Program-made: the position numbers and the translations under genes
DNA from: Andreprevotia chitinilytica DSM 18519
Lineage (GTDB): Bacteria; Pseudomonadota; Gammaproteobacteria; Burkholderiales; Chitinibacteraceae
Direction: 5' to 3'
NCBI RefSeq assembly: GCF_000711875.1
Contig: NZ_JONM01000002.1
Location: 376,769 to 440,768, forward strand
DNA length: 64,000 bases
The notes under the pieces: model-generated
Databases searched by the model: none
What the model saw: the letters and a program-made list of their open reading frames with translations, nothing else
What the model was told of the DNA's origin: nothing
Part shown: piece after piece, positions 1 through 9,110 of the stretch
How the letters are laid out: each line of letters opens with the position of its first letter
Numbering within the stretch: position 1 is the first letter of the stretch

Positions 1-750
1 CTGGCGCTCGGCGTTGTGGTCTTCGGATTTTGCCGGGGCCGGTGTCTCGACGACCGGGGCAGGGGTCGGTGCAGGCGTAGCGATTGGCGCTGGTGTCGCT
101 ACTACGGGTTTGGGTGTTGCTTTGGCTGCAACGACGATCGGGGCAGGAGTAACTGCCGCGACCTGCGGTGTTGGTGCTGGCGTTGGTTTGGCCGCAGCCT
201 TGACCACAGCCGTAGCCGGCAGCTTGGGTACGGTTGCGCCGCCTTGGCTGAATAGTTCGCCAACCAGTTTCAGCTTGGTTTGCACACCGTTGTTGTTTTC
301 CAGCTGGAGTGCCTTGCTATACGCCTGGGAGGCCAGTCGGGCGTACAGATCGCCAAGGTTTTCATGGGCGATGGCGTAGCTCGGATTGGTCTGGATCGCC
401 ATCTGCAACGCGGCGCGAGCCTTGTCGAGCTGGTTTTGCTGGGCGTAGAGCACGGCGAGGTTGTTGTATGGTTCCGGCAGCTGCGGATAGTCCTCAGACA
501 GGCTGACGAATGCCTTGATCGCTTCATCGGGCCGGTTAAGCTCAGTCAGGGCAATGGCGCGCATGAAGCGGATTTGCGCATCCTTGGGGTTCTTGGCGAG
601 GGCCTTGTCGGCTTTCTCGACCACCGGGCCGAATTGCTTGTTGCGCAGCAACACCTGGATGTCATCGGCGTCGCCAGCGTGTGCGAAGGCGCACAACAGC
701 AGGCCGATCAGGGCGGAGTAACGAAGGCGATGGGGGCGGTGCGCAGGCAT
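1..750 (-). CDS. Secreted tetratricopeptide-repeat protein, 3' end outside window
   Basis: The reading frame runs leftward from the ATG at 750 and leaves the window at base 1 after 250 codons, so the C-terminus is missing. The first 25 residues form a signal peptide (basic start, hydrophobic core, FAHA cleavage site). Residues of about 30-140 form TPR helices (for example PEPYNNLAVLYAQQNQLDKA), which normally mediate protein-protein contacts. From about residue 155 the sequence becomes an Ala/Pro/Thr/Val linker, typical of a tether to a second folded domain that lies beyond the edge. I cannot tell what that domain is; a Cds6-like or peptidoglycan-linked domain is only a guess. The gene diverges from upp, 222 bases away. 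No clear Shine-Dalgarno precedes this ATG, but it is the only start that gives an export signal. Confidence 0.75.
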   Translation of the reverse strand, partial: MPAHRPHRLRYSALIGLLLCAFAHAGDADDIQVLLRNKQFGPVVEKADKALAKNPKDAQIRFMRAIALTELNRPDEAIKAFVSLSEDYPQLPEPYNNLAVLYAQQNQLDKARAALQMAIQTNPSYAIAHENLGDLYARLASQAYSKALQLENNNGVQTKLKLVGELFSQGGATVPKLPATAVVKAAAKPTPAPTPQVAAVTPAPIVVAAKATPKPVVATPAPIATPAPTPAPVVETPAPAKSEDHNAERQ

Positions 751-972
751 TGGGACGGGTTCCGGCAGATCATGCTTGGAATTAAACTTGCGGAGTTTAC
801 CAAAACCTAGGTATTGCCGTCTTATGAACCTGTCGGCCGGATTGACGGCTGTCTCGGTCGTCGATCAAGGGAAGGCGGATTGCTTTATGTTCCGGGCTTA
901 GGGCGTATCGCCAATGGCGGCAGTCGGGTCGCCAGCTAGAATTCGATCACTTGTTTTTCTTGAGGAGCTGCC

Positions 973-1608
973 GTGCAGATCAACGTCGTCAACCATCCCT
1001 TGGTGCAACACAAGCTTGCGCTGTTGCGCGAAGCGGATGTCAGCACTAACAAATTCCGCCTGTTGACCGCCGAACTCGCGCGGTTGCTGGCTTATGAGGC
1101 GACACGCGATCTGGTGCTGGAAGAGCGCACGATTGAAGGCTGGTGCGGCCCCGTAGCCGTCAAGCAGATCAAGGGCAAGAAGCTCACCGTGGTGCCGATC
1201 CTGCGTGCCGGGCTGGGCATGCTCGACGGCGTGCTCGACCTTGTGCCGTCGGCCAAGATCAGTGTGGTGGGCCTGGCCCGCAACGAGGAAACACTGCAGC
1301 CTGAGCCCTATTTCGAGAAGTTCGTCGGCAATCTGGAAAACCGGTTGGCGATCATCATCGACCCGATGCTGGCAACCGGTGGCTCGCTGGTGGCGACCAT
1401 CGACATGCTCAAGCGCAATGGCTGTACTGACATCAAGGCGGTAGTGATGGTGGCAGCACCGGAGGGCGTCAAGCTCGTCAACGAAAGGCACCCGGATGTG
1501 CAGATCGTCGCGGCCTCGCTCGATAGCCACCTGAACGAGCAGGGCTACATCATTCCGGGCCTGGGGGATGCCGGCGACAAGATATTCGGCACCACCCATA
1601 ACAAGTAG
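973..1608 (+). CDS. upp: Uracil phosphoribosyltransferase
   Basis: Salvages uracil by converting uracil plus PRPP to UMP in the cytosol. The 211-residue length is normal for the family. The PRPP loop is visible as [18 protein letters not shown] near residues 132-149, and the uracil-binding end as [16 protein letters not shown] near the C-terminus. The start is GTG at 973, preceded at good spacing by GAGGAG (962-967). uraA follows 75 bases downstream on the same strand, so import and phosphoribosylation of uracil are probably co-transcribed, as in many proteobacteria. An 8-bp hairpin lies between the two genes and may reduce downstream expression. Confidence 0.97.
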   Translation: MQINVVNHPLVQHKLALLREADVSTNKFRLLTAELARLLAYEATRDLVLEERTIEGWCGPVAVKQIKGKKLTVVPILRAGLGMLDGVLDLVPSAKISVVGLARNEETLQPEPYFEKFVGNLENRLAIIIDPMLATGGSLVATIDMLKRNGCTDIKAVVMVAAPEGVKLVNERHPDVQIVAASLDSHLNEQGYIIPGLGDAGDKIFGTTHNK

Positions 1609-1620
1609 AACCATCACGAC

Positions 1621-1646
1621 AGCCGGGCAAACGCCCGGCTTTGTCT
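1621..1646 (+). terminator. Hairpin between upp and uraA (attenuator or weak terminator)
   Basis: AGCCGGGC, a 4-base loop, then GCCCGGCT form a perfect 8-bp stem at 1621-1640, followed by TTGTCTTG. The T-tract is interrupted, so partial termination between upp and uraA is more likely than a full stop. Confidence 0.5.
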
Positions 1647-1682
1647 TGTCCGCGATTTGTAGAAATTGGAGGAAGAGAAACA

Positions 1683-2927
1683 ATGCTGCAAACCATAAAA
1701 ACGGCCGTCTCCGGCGCACAGATCCTGTTCGTCGCGTTCGGCGCGCTGGTGCTGGTGCCCCTGCTCACCGGCCTGAACCCAGCGATGGCGCTGTTGGGCG
1801 CGGGCGTTGGGACACTGTTGTTCCAGCTGGTGACCAAACGTCAGGTGCCGATTTTTCTTGGCTCCTCGTTCGCCTTCATCGCACCGATCATTTTTGCCAT
1901 GCAAACCTGGGGCCAGGCGGCAACGCAATTCGGCTTGTTCGCAGCCGGCTTCATGTATTTCGTCGTGGCGGCCATCGTTAAATGGCGCGGCATGGCGCTG
2001 ATTCACCGCATCTTGCCGCCGGTCGTGATCGGGCCAGTGATCATCGTGATCGGCATGTCCGTCGCGGTGGCCGCCTCCGGCATGGCGATGGGGCAGGCCG
2101 GCGGTCATCAGGTGATCCCGTACACCACCTCGATCCTGCTGGCAGCGATTTCGCTGGCGACGACGATCGTGGTGGCGGTCTTTGCCGGTGGCATGTTGCG
2201 GTTGGTGCCGATTCTCTCCGGCGTGGTGGTCGGCTATATCGCCGCGGCGCTGTTGGGCGTGGTCGATCTCCAGCATGTGGCGAATGCCCCGTGGTTCGCG
2301 GTGCCGCATTTCGTCTCACCGGAGGTGAATTGGGCGGCGGCGCTGTTCATGTTGCCGGTGGCGATTGCCCCGGCGATCGAGCATATCGGCGGTGTGATGG
2401 CGGTCGGCAAGGTCGCCGGCAAGGACTTCACCGAGACCCCTGGCCTGCATCGCACGCTCACTGGTGACGGTCTTGGCGTCTGCTTTGCCGGCCTGATCGG
2501 TGGCCCGCCGATCACCACCTATGCCGAAGTGACCGGCGCGCTGATGATTACCCGCAACTTCAACCCGGTGATCATGACGTGGGCGGCGGTGCTGGCGCTT
2601 ATTCTGGCGTTCTTCGGCAAATTCAACGCCGTGCTGCAATCGATTCCGATGCCGGTCATGGGCGGCATCATGGTGTTGTTGTTCGGCACCATCGCCAGCA
2701 TTGGCTTGAAGACGCTGATCGATGCCAAGGTCGATCTGATGGAGCCGCGCAATCTCGTCATTGTCGCAGTGGTGCTGACCTGCGGCATTGGCGGGCTCAC
2801 GCTCAAGATCGGCGCGTTCAATATGGTTGGCGTCGGTCTGGTGAGCTTGCTCGCGATCCTGCTGCATCTGGTGCTGCCGTATCAATCGGCGAGTCATGAG
2901 GGGATTGCCGAAGGGCAGGACATCTAG
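1683..2927 (+). CDS. uraA: Uracil:proton symporter, NCS2 family
   Basis: Inner-membrane uracil permease of the nucleobase-cation symporter-2 family. The protein has 414 residues, mostly hydrophobic, matching the 14-segment UraA fold. The family pattern is visible around APAIEHIGGVMAVGKVAGKD and GLIGGPPITTYAEVTGALMITRN, which contain the substrate-binding Glu residues. The start is ATG 1683 with GGAGGA at 1668-1673; an in-frame start further upstream would only add residues outside the family consensus. It lies directly downstream of upp, so the pair forms an uptake-and-salvage unit. A strong terminator follows. Confidence 0.95.
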   Translation: MLQTIKTAVSGAQILFVAFGALVLVPLLTGLNPAMALLGAGVGTLLFQLVTKRQVPIFLGSSFAFIAPIIFAMQTWGQAATQFGLFAAGFMYFVVAAIVKWRGMALIHRILPPVVIGPVIIVIGMSVAVAASGMAMGQAGGHQVIPYTTSILLAAISLATTIVVAVFAGGMLRLVPILSGVVVGYIAAALLGVVDLQHVANAPWFAVPHFVSPEVNWAAALFMLPVAIAPAIEHIGGVMAVGKVAGKDFTETPGLHRTLTGDGLGVCFAGLIGGPPITTYAEVTGALMITRNFNPVIMTWAAVLALILAFFGKFNAVLQSIPMPVMGGIMVLLFGTIASIGLKTLIDAKVDLMEPRNLVIVAVVLTCGIGGLTLKIGAFNMVGVGLVSLLAILLHLVLPYQSASHEGIAEGQDI

Positions 2928-2956
2928 GGCGCTGGTTGACTCCGGCGTCACTCAAC

Positions 2957-2982
2957 AAAAAGCGGCCGAAAGGCCGCTTTTT
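2957..2982 (+). terminator. Intrinsic terminator after uraA
   Basis: AGCGGCC-GAAA-GGCCGCT stem flanked by AAAA and TTTTT (2957-2982). It also fits the convergent gene ending at 3018. Confidence 0.85.
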
Positions 2983-3017
2983 GTTTCTACGAGCAGAGCG
3001 CTCAATTCACTAAAGGC

Positions 3018-3587
3018 TTATCCGGCGACGAACAACAGCGCAATTAGCGAGGACAGGATCGCCCATGCGCCGACCCCGATCCACATCACCAGATAGGTCA
3101 TGTCGCGCACATCGTCATCGCGATCCTTGCCCAGCATCACCGGGATGCCGTGGTAGACCAATGCGCAAGCCAGTACGAGGCCAGTGACGGCGCAAGCAAT
3201 GTTGAACGGCAGGAAGGGCACGAACAGCGTCAGCGACGATAACCACATCGGTACGGCAGCCACGGCGGCGAGCAGGTAGCTGCCGTCGTAATCGCTATGC
3301 GCCATGTGTGCCTTGGCGAGCTGGCGGATGATCCAGGCCATGCCCGGCACCGTGATCATTTCCGCGACGAAGAACACAGCGGCGAGGGTTTCCCAGCGCC
3401 CCATGGCGGTACTGCTGTAATACGCACCGTGGAAGTTGCCGGCATACAGCACCATCAACACCGGCAGCAGGGACAGCGGCAAGACCAGTTTGAAGAAGAT
3501 GTTTTGCTCCCGTGGCTTCGCGGTATGCAATTCATCCCAGCCGTCATGAAAGGAGGTGAGCATGTGAGGGTAGGCGGAAGCTTTCAT
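3018..3587 (-). CDS. Yip1-family integral membrane protein
   Basis: A 189-residue protein with about five hydrophobic segments (LVLPLSLLPVLMVLYAG, WETLAAVFFVAEMITVPGMA, LLAAVAAVPMWLSSLTLF, IACAVTGLVLACALVYHGI, MWIGVGAWAILSSLIALLF). The layout, including the polar loop with KDRDDDVRDM before the last segment, matches the bacterial Yip1 domain family. Its cellular role is not established. The start is at 3587, behind AGGAGG-like bases at 3592-3600. It stands alone, convergent with uraA and divergent from glnS. Confidence is high in the family, low in any function. Confidence 0.8.
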   Translation of the reverse strand: MKASAYPHMLTSFHDGWDELHTAKPREQNIFFKLVLPLSLLPVLMVLYAGNFHGAYYSSTAMGRWETLAAVFFVAEMITVPGMAWIIRQLAKAHMAHSDYDGSYLLAAVAAVPMWLSSLTLFVPFLPFNIACAVTGLVLACALVYHGIPVMLGKDRDDDVRDMTYLVMWIGVGAWAILSSLIALLFVAG

Positions 3588-3782
3588 TGGGAACCTCCTC
3601 TATGAGAGCGTTTGCCGTAGTCGCCGAATTGGCGGCCTATGGCATTAGCTTAGACCCAGGCGAAGTACTTGATTTCCTTCGTTTTCTTCCATTCATCGGA
3701 TCATTCCCGCCGTGCGCGGCCGCCGTCGGCAGGCCCTTTCCGCTACAATCCGTCCTTTGAATCCGCGTTCCCGCCCCAAGTC

Positions 3783-5471
3783 ATGAGCAACGAGCTACCG
3801 GTCAGCAACTTCATTCGCCACATCATCGACAGCGATCTCGCTTCTGGTAAGCGCACCAGCGTTGTCACGCGCTTCCCGCCTGAGCCGAACGGCTATCTGC
3901 ATATCGGCCACGTCAAGGCGATCAATATCAACTTCGGCATCGCCCAGGATTACCAGGGTCTGTGCAATCTGCGGATGGACGATACCAATCCGGAGAAGGA
4001 AGAAGACGAATATGCTGCCGCGATCGAAGCAGACGTGCATTGGCTCGGTTTCAAATGGAGCGGCGACGTACGCCACGCCTCCGATTACTTCGACCAGCTC
4101 TACGCCTATGGCGAAGAACTGATCCAGTCCGGCAAGGCTTTTGTGTGCGACCTCACGCCGGAAGAAGTGCGCGAACATCGCGGCGACTTCGTCAAACCGG
4201 GCAAGGAAAGCCCCTACCGCAACCGTACCCCGGCAGAAAACCTCGATCTGTTCCGCCGCATGAAGGCCGGCGAGTTCGCGGACGGCAGCAAGACCTTGCG
4301 CCTGAAGATCGACATGGGTTCGCCCAACCTCAACATGCGTGACCCGGTGATCTACCGCATCAAGCGCGAACATCACATCAAGACCGGCGACAAGTGGTGC
4401 ATCTACCCGATGTACGACTACACCCATTGCATTTCGGATGCGCTGGAAGGCATCACTCACAGCCTGTGCTCGCTCGAATTCGAAGACCACCGCCCGCTGT
4501 ACGACTGGGTGCTGGACAACATCACCATTCCTTGCCACCCGCAACAAATCGAATTTTCGCGGCTGGAAACGCTGTACGTCGTCACCTCCAAGCGTAAGCT
4601 CAAGCAACTGGTGGACGAGAATCTCGTCACCGGTTGGGACGACCCGCGCATGCCCACCGTCACCGGCATGCGCCGCCGTGGCTACAGCCCGGAAGGCCTG
4701 CGCCTGTTCGTGCAGCGCGCCGGTGTCTCCAAGACGCCGAACGTGGTCGATTTCTCCGCCCTGGAAGGTGCTGTACGTGAAGAGCTGGAAGAATCCAGCC
4801 CACGCGTGATCGCCGTGCTCGACCCGATCAAAGTCACTCTCACCAATTTCGAAGCCGGTGTTACCACCAGCCGGACCGCACCGTTCCACCCGCACCATGC
4901 CGAATGGGGCGAGCGCGAAGTGCCGATTGCCCCGGTGATCTACGTCGAACGCGAAGATTTCGCCGAAGTGCCGCCTGCTGGCTGGCAACGTCTCACGCCG
5001 GGGGGTGAAGTGCGTCTGCGTTACTCCTATGTGATCAAGTGCGACGAAGTCATCAAGGATGCCGCCGGCAACGTGATCGAACTCAAATGCAGCCTCGACC
5101 CGGCCACGCTCGGCCAGAACCCGGTGGGCCGCAAGGTCAAAGGCGTGATCCACTGGATCTCCGCCGAACACGCCATTCAAGCCGATGTGCGCCTGTACGA
5201 CCGCCTGTTCACCGAAGCCCGCCCGGATGCGGTGCGTGGCGAGGATGGCCAGTACGTCGACTTCAAGCAATTCATCAATCCTGAATCGCTCAAGACCGTT
5301 ACTGCCTATGTCGAAGCCAGTGTGAAAGATGCCCCGCCGGAAACACGTTACCAGTTCGAGCGTCTTGGCTACTTCGTGACTGATCGCAAGGAGCATGTGC
5401 CGGGCCAGAAGCCGGTGTTCAACCGCACTGTCACGTTGAAGGACACCTGGGCGGCCAAGGAGGCCAAGTGA
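3783..5471 (+). CDS. glnS: Glutamine--tRNA ligase
   Basis: Charges tRNA-Gln with glutamine using ATP. The 562-residue length is typical. The class I signatures are present: HIGH at residues 40-43 within [13 protein letters not shown], and the second lysine motif as TSKRKL, where the E. coli enzyme has MSKRKL. The C-terminal anticodon-binding beta barrels are complete through [21 protein letters not shown] chose ATG 3783 because homologous N-termini begin here; in-frame codons upstream lack family similarity. The stop codon overlaps the start of the next small gene (TGATG), which implies translational coupling. Confidence 0.97.
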   Translation: MSNELPVSNFIRHIIDSDLASGKRTSVVTRFPPEPNGYLHIGHVKAININFGIAQDYQGLCNLRMDDTNPEKEEDEYAAAIEADVHWLGFKWSGDVRHASDYFDQLYAYGEELIQSGKAFVCDLTPEEVREHRGDFVKPGKESPYRNRTPAENLDLFRRMKAGEFADGSKTLRLKIDMGSPNLNMRDPVIYRIKREHHIKTGDKWCIYPMYDYTHCISDALEGITHSLCSLEFEDHRPLYDWVLDNITIPCHPQQIEFSRLETLYVVTSKRKLKQLVDENLVTGWDDPRMPTVTGMRRRGYSPEGLRLFVQRAGVSKTPNVVDFSALEGAVREELEESSPRVIAVLDPIKVTLTNFEAGVTTSRTAPFHPHHAEWGEREVPIAPVIYVEREDFAEVPPAGWQRLTPGGEVRLRYSYVIKCDEVIKDAAGNVIELKCSLDPATLGQNPVGRKVKGVIHWISAEHAIQADVRLYDRLFTEARPDAVRGEDGQYVDFKQFINPESLKTVTAYVEASVKDAPPETRYQFERLGYFVTDRKEHVPGQKPVFNRTVTLKDTWAAKEAK

Positions 5472-5872
5472 TGACATGGCTGACGAAGGGCGTGGCAGCG
5501 GTCTTTTGTCTGTGTGCCGTGACCGTCTTTGCGGAAGATGCGAAGCCGGTCAGCAAGCCCGCCATCTACAAGGGCGAGCGCGGTCTTGCACCGGTGCCGG
5601 TCGTCTATGACTACCTGAAAGACCGCATCGCCGACGAGCGCGGCTTTGGCGACTATAAGTCGCTGACGATCAATCAGGTCGCGACTTCAGACGATGGTGA
5701 GCATGTGCGTGTCGAAGTGGTCATGAATGGTTTGCAGGACGACTCGGTCGCCTCGCAACGCTACCAACTCGGCATGAGCGTGGGCGATAACGGTTGGGAA
5801 ATCGACAGCGCCCGGCAGGATTGGAAGTGCAAGCGTGGCGGCAAGGGCTGGACGCAATGGCCGTGCAAGTAA
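5471..5872 (+). CDS. Small secreted protein of unknown function, coupled to glnS
   Basis: A 133-residue protein beginning with a clear signal peptide ([21 protein letters not shown], cleavage after VFA). The mature part is soluble and hydrophilic with several Asp/Glu-Arg pairs and a C-terminal WKCKRGGKGWTQWPCK stretch; the two Cys could form a disulfide. I do not recognise a family. ATG 5471 overlaps the glnS TGA by one base; a GTG codon immediately before it (5468) is also possible. A strong terminator follows at 5903-5929, so glnS and this gene look like one transcript. Confidence 0.75.
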   Translation: MTWLTKGVAAVFCLCAVTVFAEDAKPVSKPAIYKGERGLAPVPVVYDYLKDRIADERGFGDYKSLTINQVATSDDGEHVRVEVVMNGLQDDSVASQRYQLGMSVGDNGWEIDSARQDWKCKRGGKGWTQWPCK

Positions 5873-5902
5873 GCGGTGGCAGGAATTAGGTTGAACCCCG
5901 TA

Positions 5903-5929
5903 AAAACGGGCGGCATTGCCGCCCGTTTT
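5903..5929 (+). terminator. Intrinsic terminator after the glnS operon
   Basis: A perfect 12-bp stem (AAAACGGGCGGC / GCCGCCCGTTTT) with a 3-base loop and built-in T-run. Confidence 0.85.
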
Positions 5930-5963
5930 GATGTTGGATATTTGGCGAATTGAAGAGGCAGGC

Positions 5964-7682
5964 ATGAGCGAGCAAGAAGCGCAAAGACTCAGCAAGCGGC
6001 AACTATTTCAAGCCTTCTGGCGGCTGACGAAACCGTATTGGACGTCCGACGAGAAGTGGAAGGCGCTCGGCCTGCTCGCGCTGGTGGTCGCCCTGAACCT
6101 CGGCAGCGTGTTCATGAGTGTCCAGTTCAACAGCTGGTACAACGTGTTCTACAACACGCTGCAGAACTACGACACGGCCGGGTTCTGGGCCTCGATCACG
6201 AAGTTCACCTGGCTGGCGGCGATTGCCATTTGTATTGGCGTCTATGCACTGTATCTGCAGCAGATGCTGCAAATTCGCTGGCGGCGTTGGTTGACCGAGT
6301 CCTTCATTTCGCGTTGGACAAACAGCCAAACCTATTACCGGTTGGCGCTGACTGATCACGGTACCGATAACCCCGATCAACGGATTGCCGAAGACGTTAG
6401 TCAGTTCGTGGAGATGACGCTGGGCATCACGCTGGGCCTGATGAACGCGGTGGTGACTTTTGTTTCCTTCGTGGCGATCCTGTGGGCACTATCCGGCCCG
6501 TTGAAATTCCATTTGAGTGGCGTGGAGATCAACATCCCCGGCTATATGGTGTGGGTGGCAATCATTTATGCGTTGATCGGTTCCACGCTGACGGTACTCA
6601 TCGGCAAACCGCTGGTTGGCCTGAATTTCCAGCAGCAGCGTCGTGAAGCGGATTTCCGCTTCTCCTTGATCCGGGTGCGGGAAAACGCCGAATCGATTGC
6701 GCTCTACAAAGGTGAGCCGCAAGAGCGAGCCGGCTTGAAAGACCGTTTTATGTTCGCCTACCACAACTTCTGGCAAATCATGCGCATGACCAAGCGCCTG
6801 ACTTGGTTCACCTCGTTCTGGGGGCAGCTGGCGATCATTTTCCCGATGCTGGTTGCCGCGCCGCGTTACCTTGCCAAGGAAATCCCGCTGGGTGGGCTGA
6901 TGCAGATCAACTCGGCGTTTGGCCAAGTTTATGGTGCACTGGATTTCGTTATTGGCAGTTTCGGCACGCTGGCCAGGTGGAAAGCCGTCATTGATCGTCT
7001 TTCCACCTTTGATGACGGCATGAAGGCCGCGACCGCATTGCCCGTTCTGATGCCGAAAGACGTGCCGGCTGGCGTGCAGGTGCAGCAGCTTGTGGTGAAT
7101 AAGCCGGACGGCAGCAAATTGTTTGAAGACCTGGGCCTATCGCTGGTCGCTGGCGAAAGATTGCTGGTGCAAGGGGTATCGGGCAGTGGCAAGAGCACCT
7201 TGTTGCGCACGCTGGCCGGTATTTGGCCCTATGCCGAAGGCAGTCTGGAATATGCCAAGCATGATGGTGTGCTCTTCCTGTCACAAAAGCCCTATATGCC
7301 ACAAGGTAGCCTGCGTGATGCCTTGTCCTACCCCGGTGAGACGATCACGGATGATGCCGCGTTGCGTGCAGTACTGACCAAAATGAAGCTGGAGCCCTTC
7401 ATTGACGTACTGGATGAAGTCCGGCCTTGGTCGCACACCTTGAGCCTCGGCGAACAACAACGCATCGCCATCGCCCGCGCCCTCTTGCGCAAGCCGGCGC
7501 TGCTGGTGCTGGACGAAGCCACGTCCGCCATCGACGAAGCGACCGAATCAACGCTTTACCAAGCACTGATTGAGCAATTGCCGGACAGCATCCTGATCAG
7601 CGTCGGCCATCGCTCGTCACTCAAGCAATTCCACAACCGTTTCCTCGATTGCCAGGGCGAAGGCCGCTGGGCGTTGGCCTGA
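5964..7682 (+). CDS. ABC transporter, fused SbmA/BacA-like permease and ATPase (YddA type)
   Basis: A 572-residue half-transporter. Residues of about 20-330 form the SbmA/BacA-like membrane domain (segments such as [21 protein letters not shown] and [21 protein letters not shown], then the conserved [14 protein letters not shown]). The C-terminal third is the ATPase: Walker [10 protein letters not shown], signature LSLGEQQ and Walker [13 protein letters not shown]. Relatives include YddA, BacA-like peptide/vitamin B12 transporters and the peroxisomal ABCD family; the substrate cannot be inferred. The start is ATG 5964 with AGAGG upstream. It is probably transcribed alone after the glnS terminator. 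A GC hairpin lies between it and hemE. Confidence 0.88.
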   Translation: MSEQEAQRLSKRQLFQAFWRLTKPYWTSDEKWKALGLLALVVALNLGSVFMSVQFNSWYNVFYNTLQNYDTAGFWASITKFTWLAAIAICIGVYALYLQQMLQIRWRRWLTESFISRWTNSQTYYRLALTDHGTDNPDQRIAEDVSQFVEMTLGITLGLMNAVVTFVSFVAILWALSGPLKFHLSGVEINIPGYMVWVAIIYALIGSTLTVLIGKPLVGLNFQQQRREADFRFSLIRVRENAESIALYKGEPQERAGLKDRFMFAYHNFWQIMRMTKRLTWFTSFWGQLAIIFPMLVAAPRYLAKEIPLGGLMQINSAFGQVYGALDFVIGSFGTLARWKAVIDRLSTFDDGMKAATALPVLMPKDVPAGVQVQQLVVNKPDGSKLFEDLGLSLVAGERLLVQGVSGSGKSTLLRTLAGIWPYAEGSLEYAKHDGVLFLSQKPYMPQGSLRDALSYPGETITDDAALRAVLTKMKLEPFIDVLDEVRPWSHTLSLGEQQRIAIARALLRKPALLVLDEATSAIDEATESTLYQALIEQLPDSILISVGHRSSLKQFHNRFLDCQGEGRWALA

Positions 7683-7716
7683 TATTGACTGCCGGCCGCC
7701 TGGGCGGCCGGTCTGG

Positions 7717-8802
7717 ATGACTGCTATGACCGCTTTTAATACCACGTTGAAAAACGATACTTTCCTGCGCGCGCTGCTGCGTGAGCCGACCGAATACACC
7801 CCCGTCTGGCTGATGCGTCAGGCCGGGCGTTACCTGCCGGAATACCGTGCCACCCGCGAACGCGCCGGGTCGTTCCTTGATCTGTGCAAATCGACTGAAC
7901 TGGCTACTGAAGTCACGCTGCAGCCGCTGGAACGCTTCCCGCTCGATGCCGCCATCCTGTTCTCGGACATCCTGACCATCCCGGATGCGATGGGTTTGGG
8001 GCTGTATTTCGCGGAAGGCGAAGGCCCGAAGTTCGAGCGGCCGCTGCGCGATGAAGCGGCGATCAAGGCGCTGGCGGTGCCGGATGTGGGCACTGAGCTG
8101 AAGTACGTGACGGATGCCGTGTCGTCGATCCGCAAGGCGCTCGATGGCCGCGTGCCGTTGATTGGTTTTTCCGGCAGCCCGTTCACGCTGGCGTGCTACA
8201 TGATCGAAGGCGGCGGTTCGGATACCTTCAGCCGCGTTAAAACGCTGATGTACGACCGGCCGGAGCTGCTGCACCACATCCTCGCCATCAACGCGCAAAC
8301 GGTGACGGACTACCTGAATGCGCAGATCGAAGCCGGCGCGCAGGCGGTGCAGATTTTCGATACCTGGGGCGGGGCTCTGGCGTTCGGCAAGTATCAGGAA
8401 TTCTCGCTGGCTTATATGCAACGCATTATCGCCGGGCTGACCCGCGAAAAAGACGGCCGCCGTGTGCCGGTGATCGTGTTTACCAAGGGCGGCGGTCTGT
8501 GGCTGGAAGAAATCGCTGCATCCGGTTGCGATGCGGTCGGTCTGGATTGGACGGTGGATTTGGGCGATGCCCGCCGCCGCATCGGCGACAAAGTGGCGCT
8601 GCAAGGTAATTTCGACCCGAATGCCTTGTTCGCGTCGCCAGCCGCAATCGAAGCGGAGGTAGCTCGGCTACTGCGAGCTTACGGCGCCGGCAGCGGCCAC
8701 GTCTTCAATCTCGGACACGGCATCAGTCAGTTCACCAATCCTGAGCATGTGACGGTTCTTGTCGATTCGCTGCATCAATTGTCTAGACCATACCACCAGT
8801 GA
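7717..8802 (+). CDS. hemE: Uroporphyrinogen decarboxylase
   Basis: Decarboxylates the four acetate side chains of uroporphyrinogen III to give coproporphyrinogen III in haem synthesis. The 361-residue length is normal. The signatures [19 protein letters not shown] (N-terminal UroD motif) and [19 protein letters not shown] are intact, as is the C-terminal [13 protein letters not shown]. Either ATG 7717 or ATG 7726 could start it; both lie just after a GC-rich hairpin (7692-7711, CCGGCCGC/GCGGCCGG) without a clear Shine-Dalgarno, so the hairpin could affect initiation. It is the last gene before the AT-rich gap upstream of priA. Confidence 0.96.
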   Translation: MTAMTAFNTTLKNDTFLRALLREPTEYTPVWLMRQAGRYLPEYRATRERAGSFLDLCKSTELATEVTLQPLERFPLDAAILFSDILTIPDAMGLGLYFAEGEGPKFERPLRDEAAIKALAVPDVGTELKYVTDAVSSIRKALDGRVPLIGFSGSPFTLACYMIEGGGSDTFSRVKTLMYDRPELLHHILAINAQTVTDYLNAQIEAGAQAVQIFDTWGGALAFGKYQEFSLAYMQRIIAGLTREKDGRRVPVIVFTKGGGLWLEEIAASGCDAVGLDWTVDLGDARRRIGDKVALQGNFDPNALFASPAAIEAEVARLLRAYGAGSGHVFNLGHGISQFTNPEHVTVLVDSLHQLSRPYHQ

Positions 8803-9110
8803 GAATTCACATTGCACAACAAGGACTTGGCGGACTTTTCTCAAGCGACGCGTTGGATATGGCCGCTAAGTTATGCACAGTTCTGGAGCGTAAGAAACAA
8901 GGGCTGTCAATACGTTGGCAGCAGTTTGTTGAAATATCAGCAATATTTCCAAGTTGTTGATTTAAAACGATAAATTTAGTCGGTTTAAAAAATAAGCAAT
9001 CTAGCCGCAATCTAGCCCCCACGTGGCTTCGGGGCACATAGTCCCAAGCTGCCCACAAAATTATCCACAGGTTCTGTGGATGGTTCCCAGTGTGAAAATA
9101 TTCTTACGGC
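8803..9110. promoter_or_regulatory. hemE-priA intergenic region with DnaA-box-like sites
   Basis: A 308-base gap without a credible gene. It contains two perfect matches to the DnaA box TTATNCACA: TTATGCACA at 8871-8879 and TTATCCACA at 9061-9069. A degenerate opposing copy (TGTGGATGG) lies at 9076-9084. The stretch 8930-9000 is strikingly AT-rich for this genome and includes GAAATAT/ATATTTC arms. The priA promoter must lie here. DnaA control of priA is the simplest reading; a replication origin is possible but less likely, because no dnaA, dnaN or parAB lies nearby. Confidence 0.5.

Noticed and set aside
3795-5477. Long frame antisense to glnS
   Set aside because: A shadow of the GC-rich synthetase gene.
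8803-9110. Chromosomal replication origin
   Set aside because: Only two perfect DnaA boxes and no dnaA, dnaN, rpmH or par genes nearby; kept as a possible DnaA-regulated promoter.
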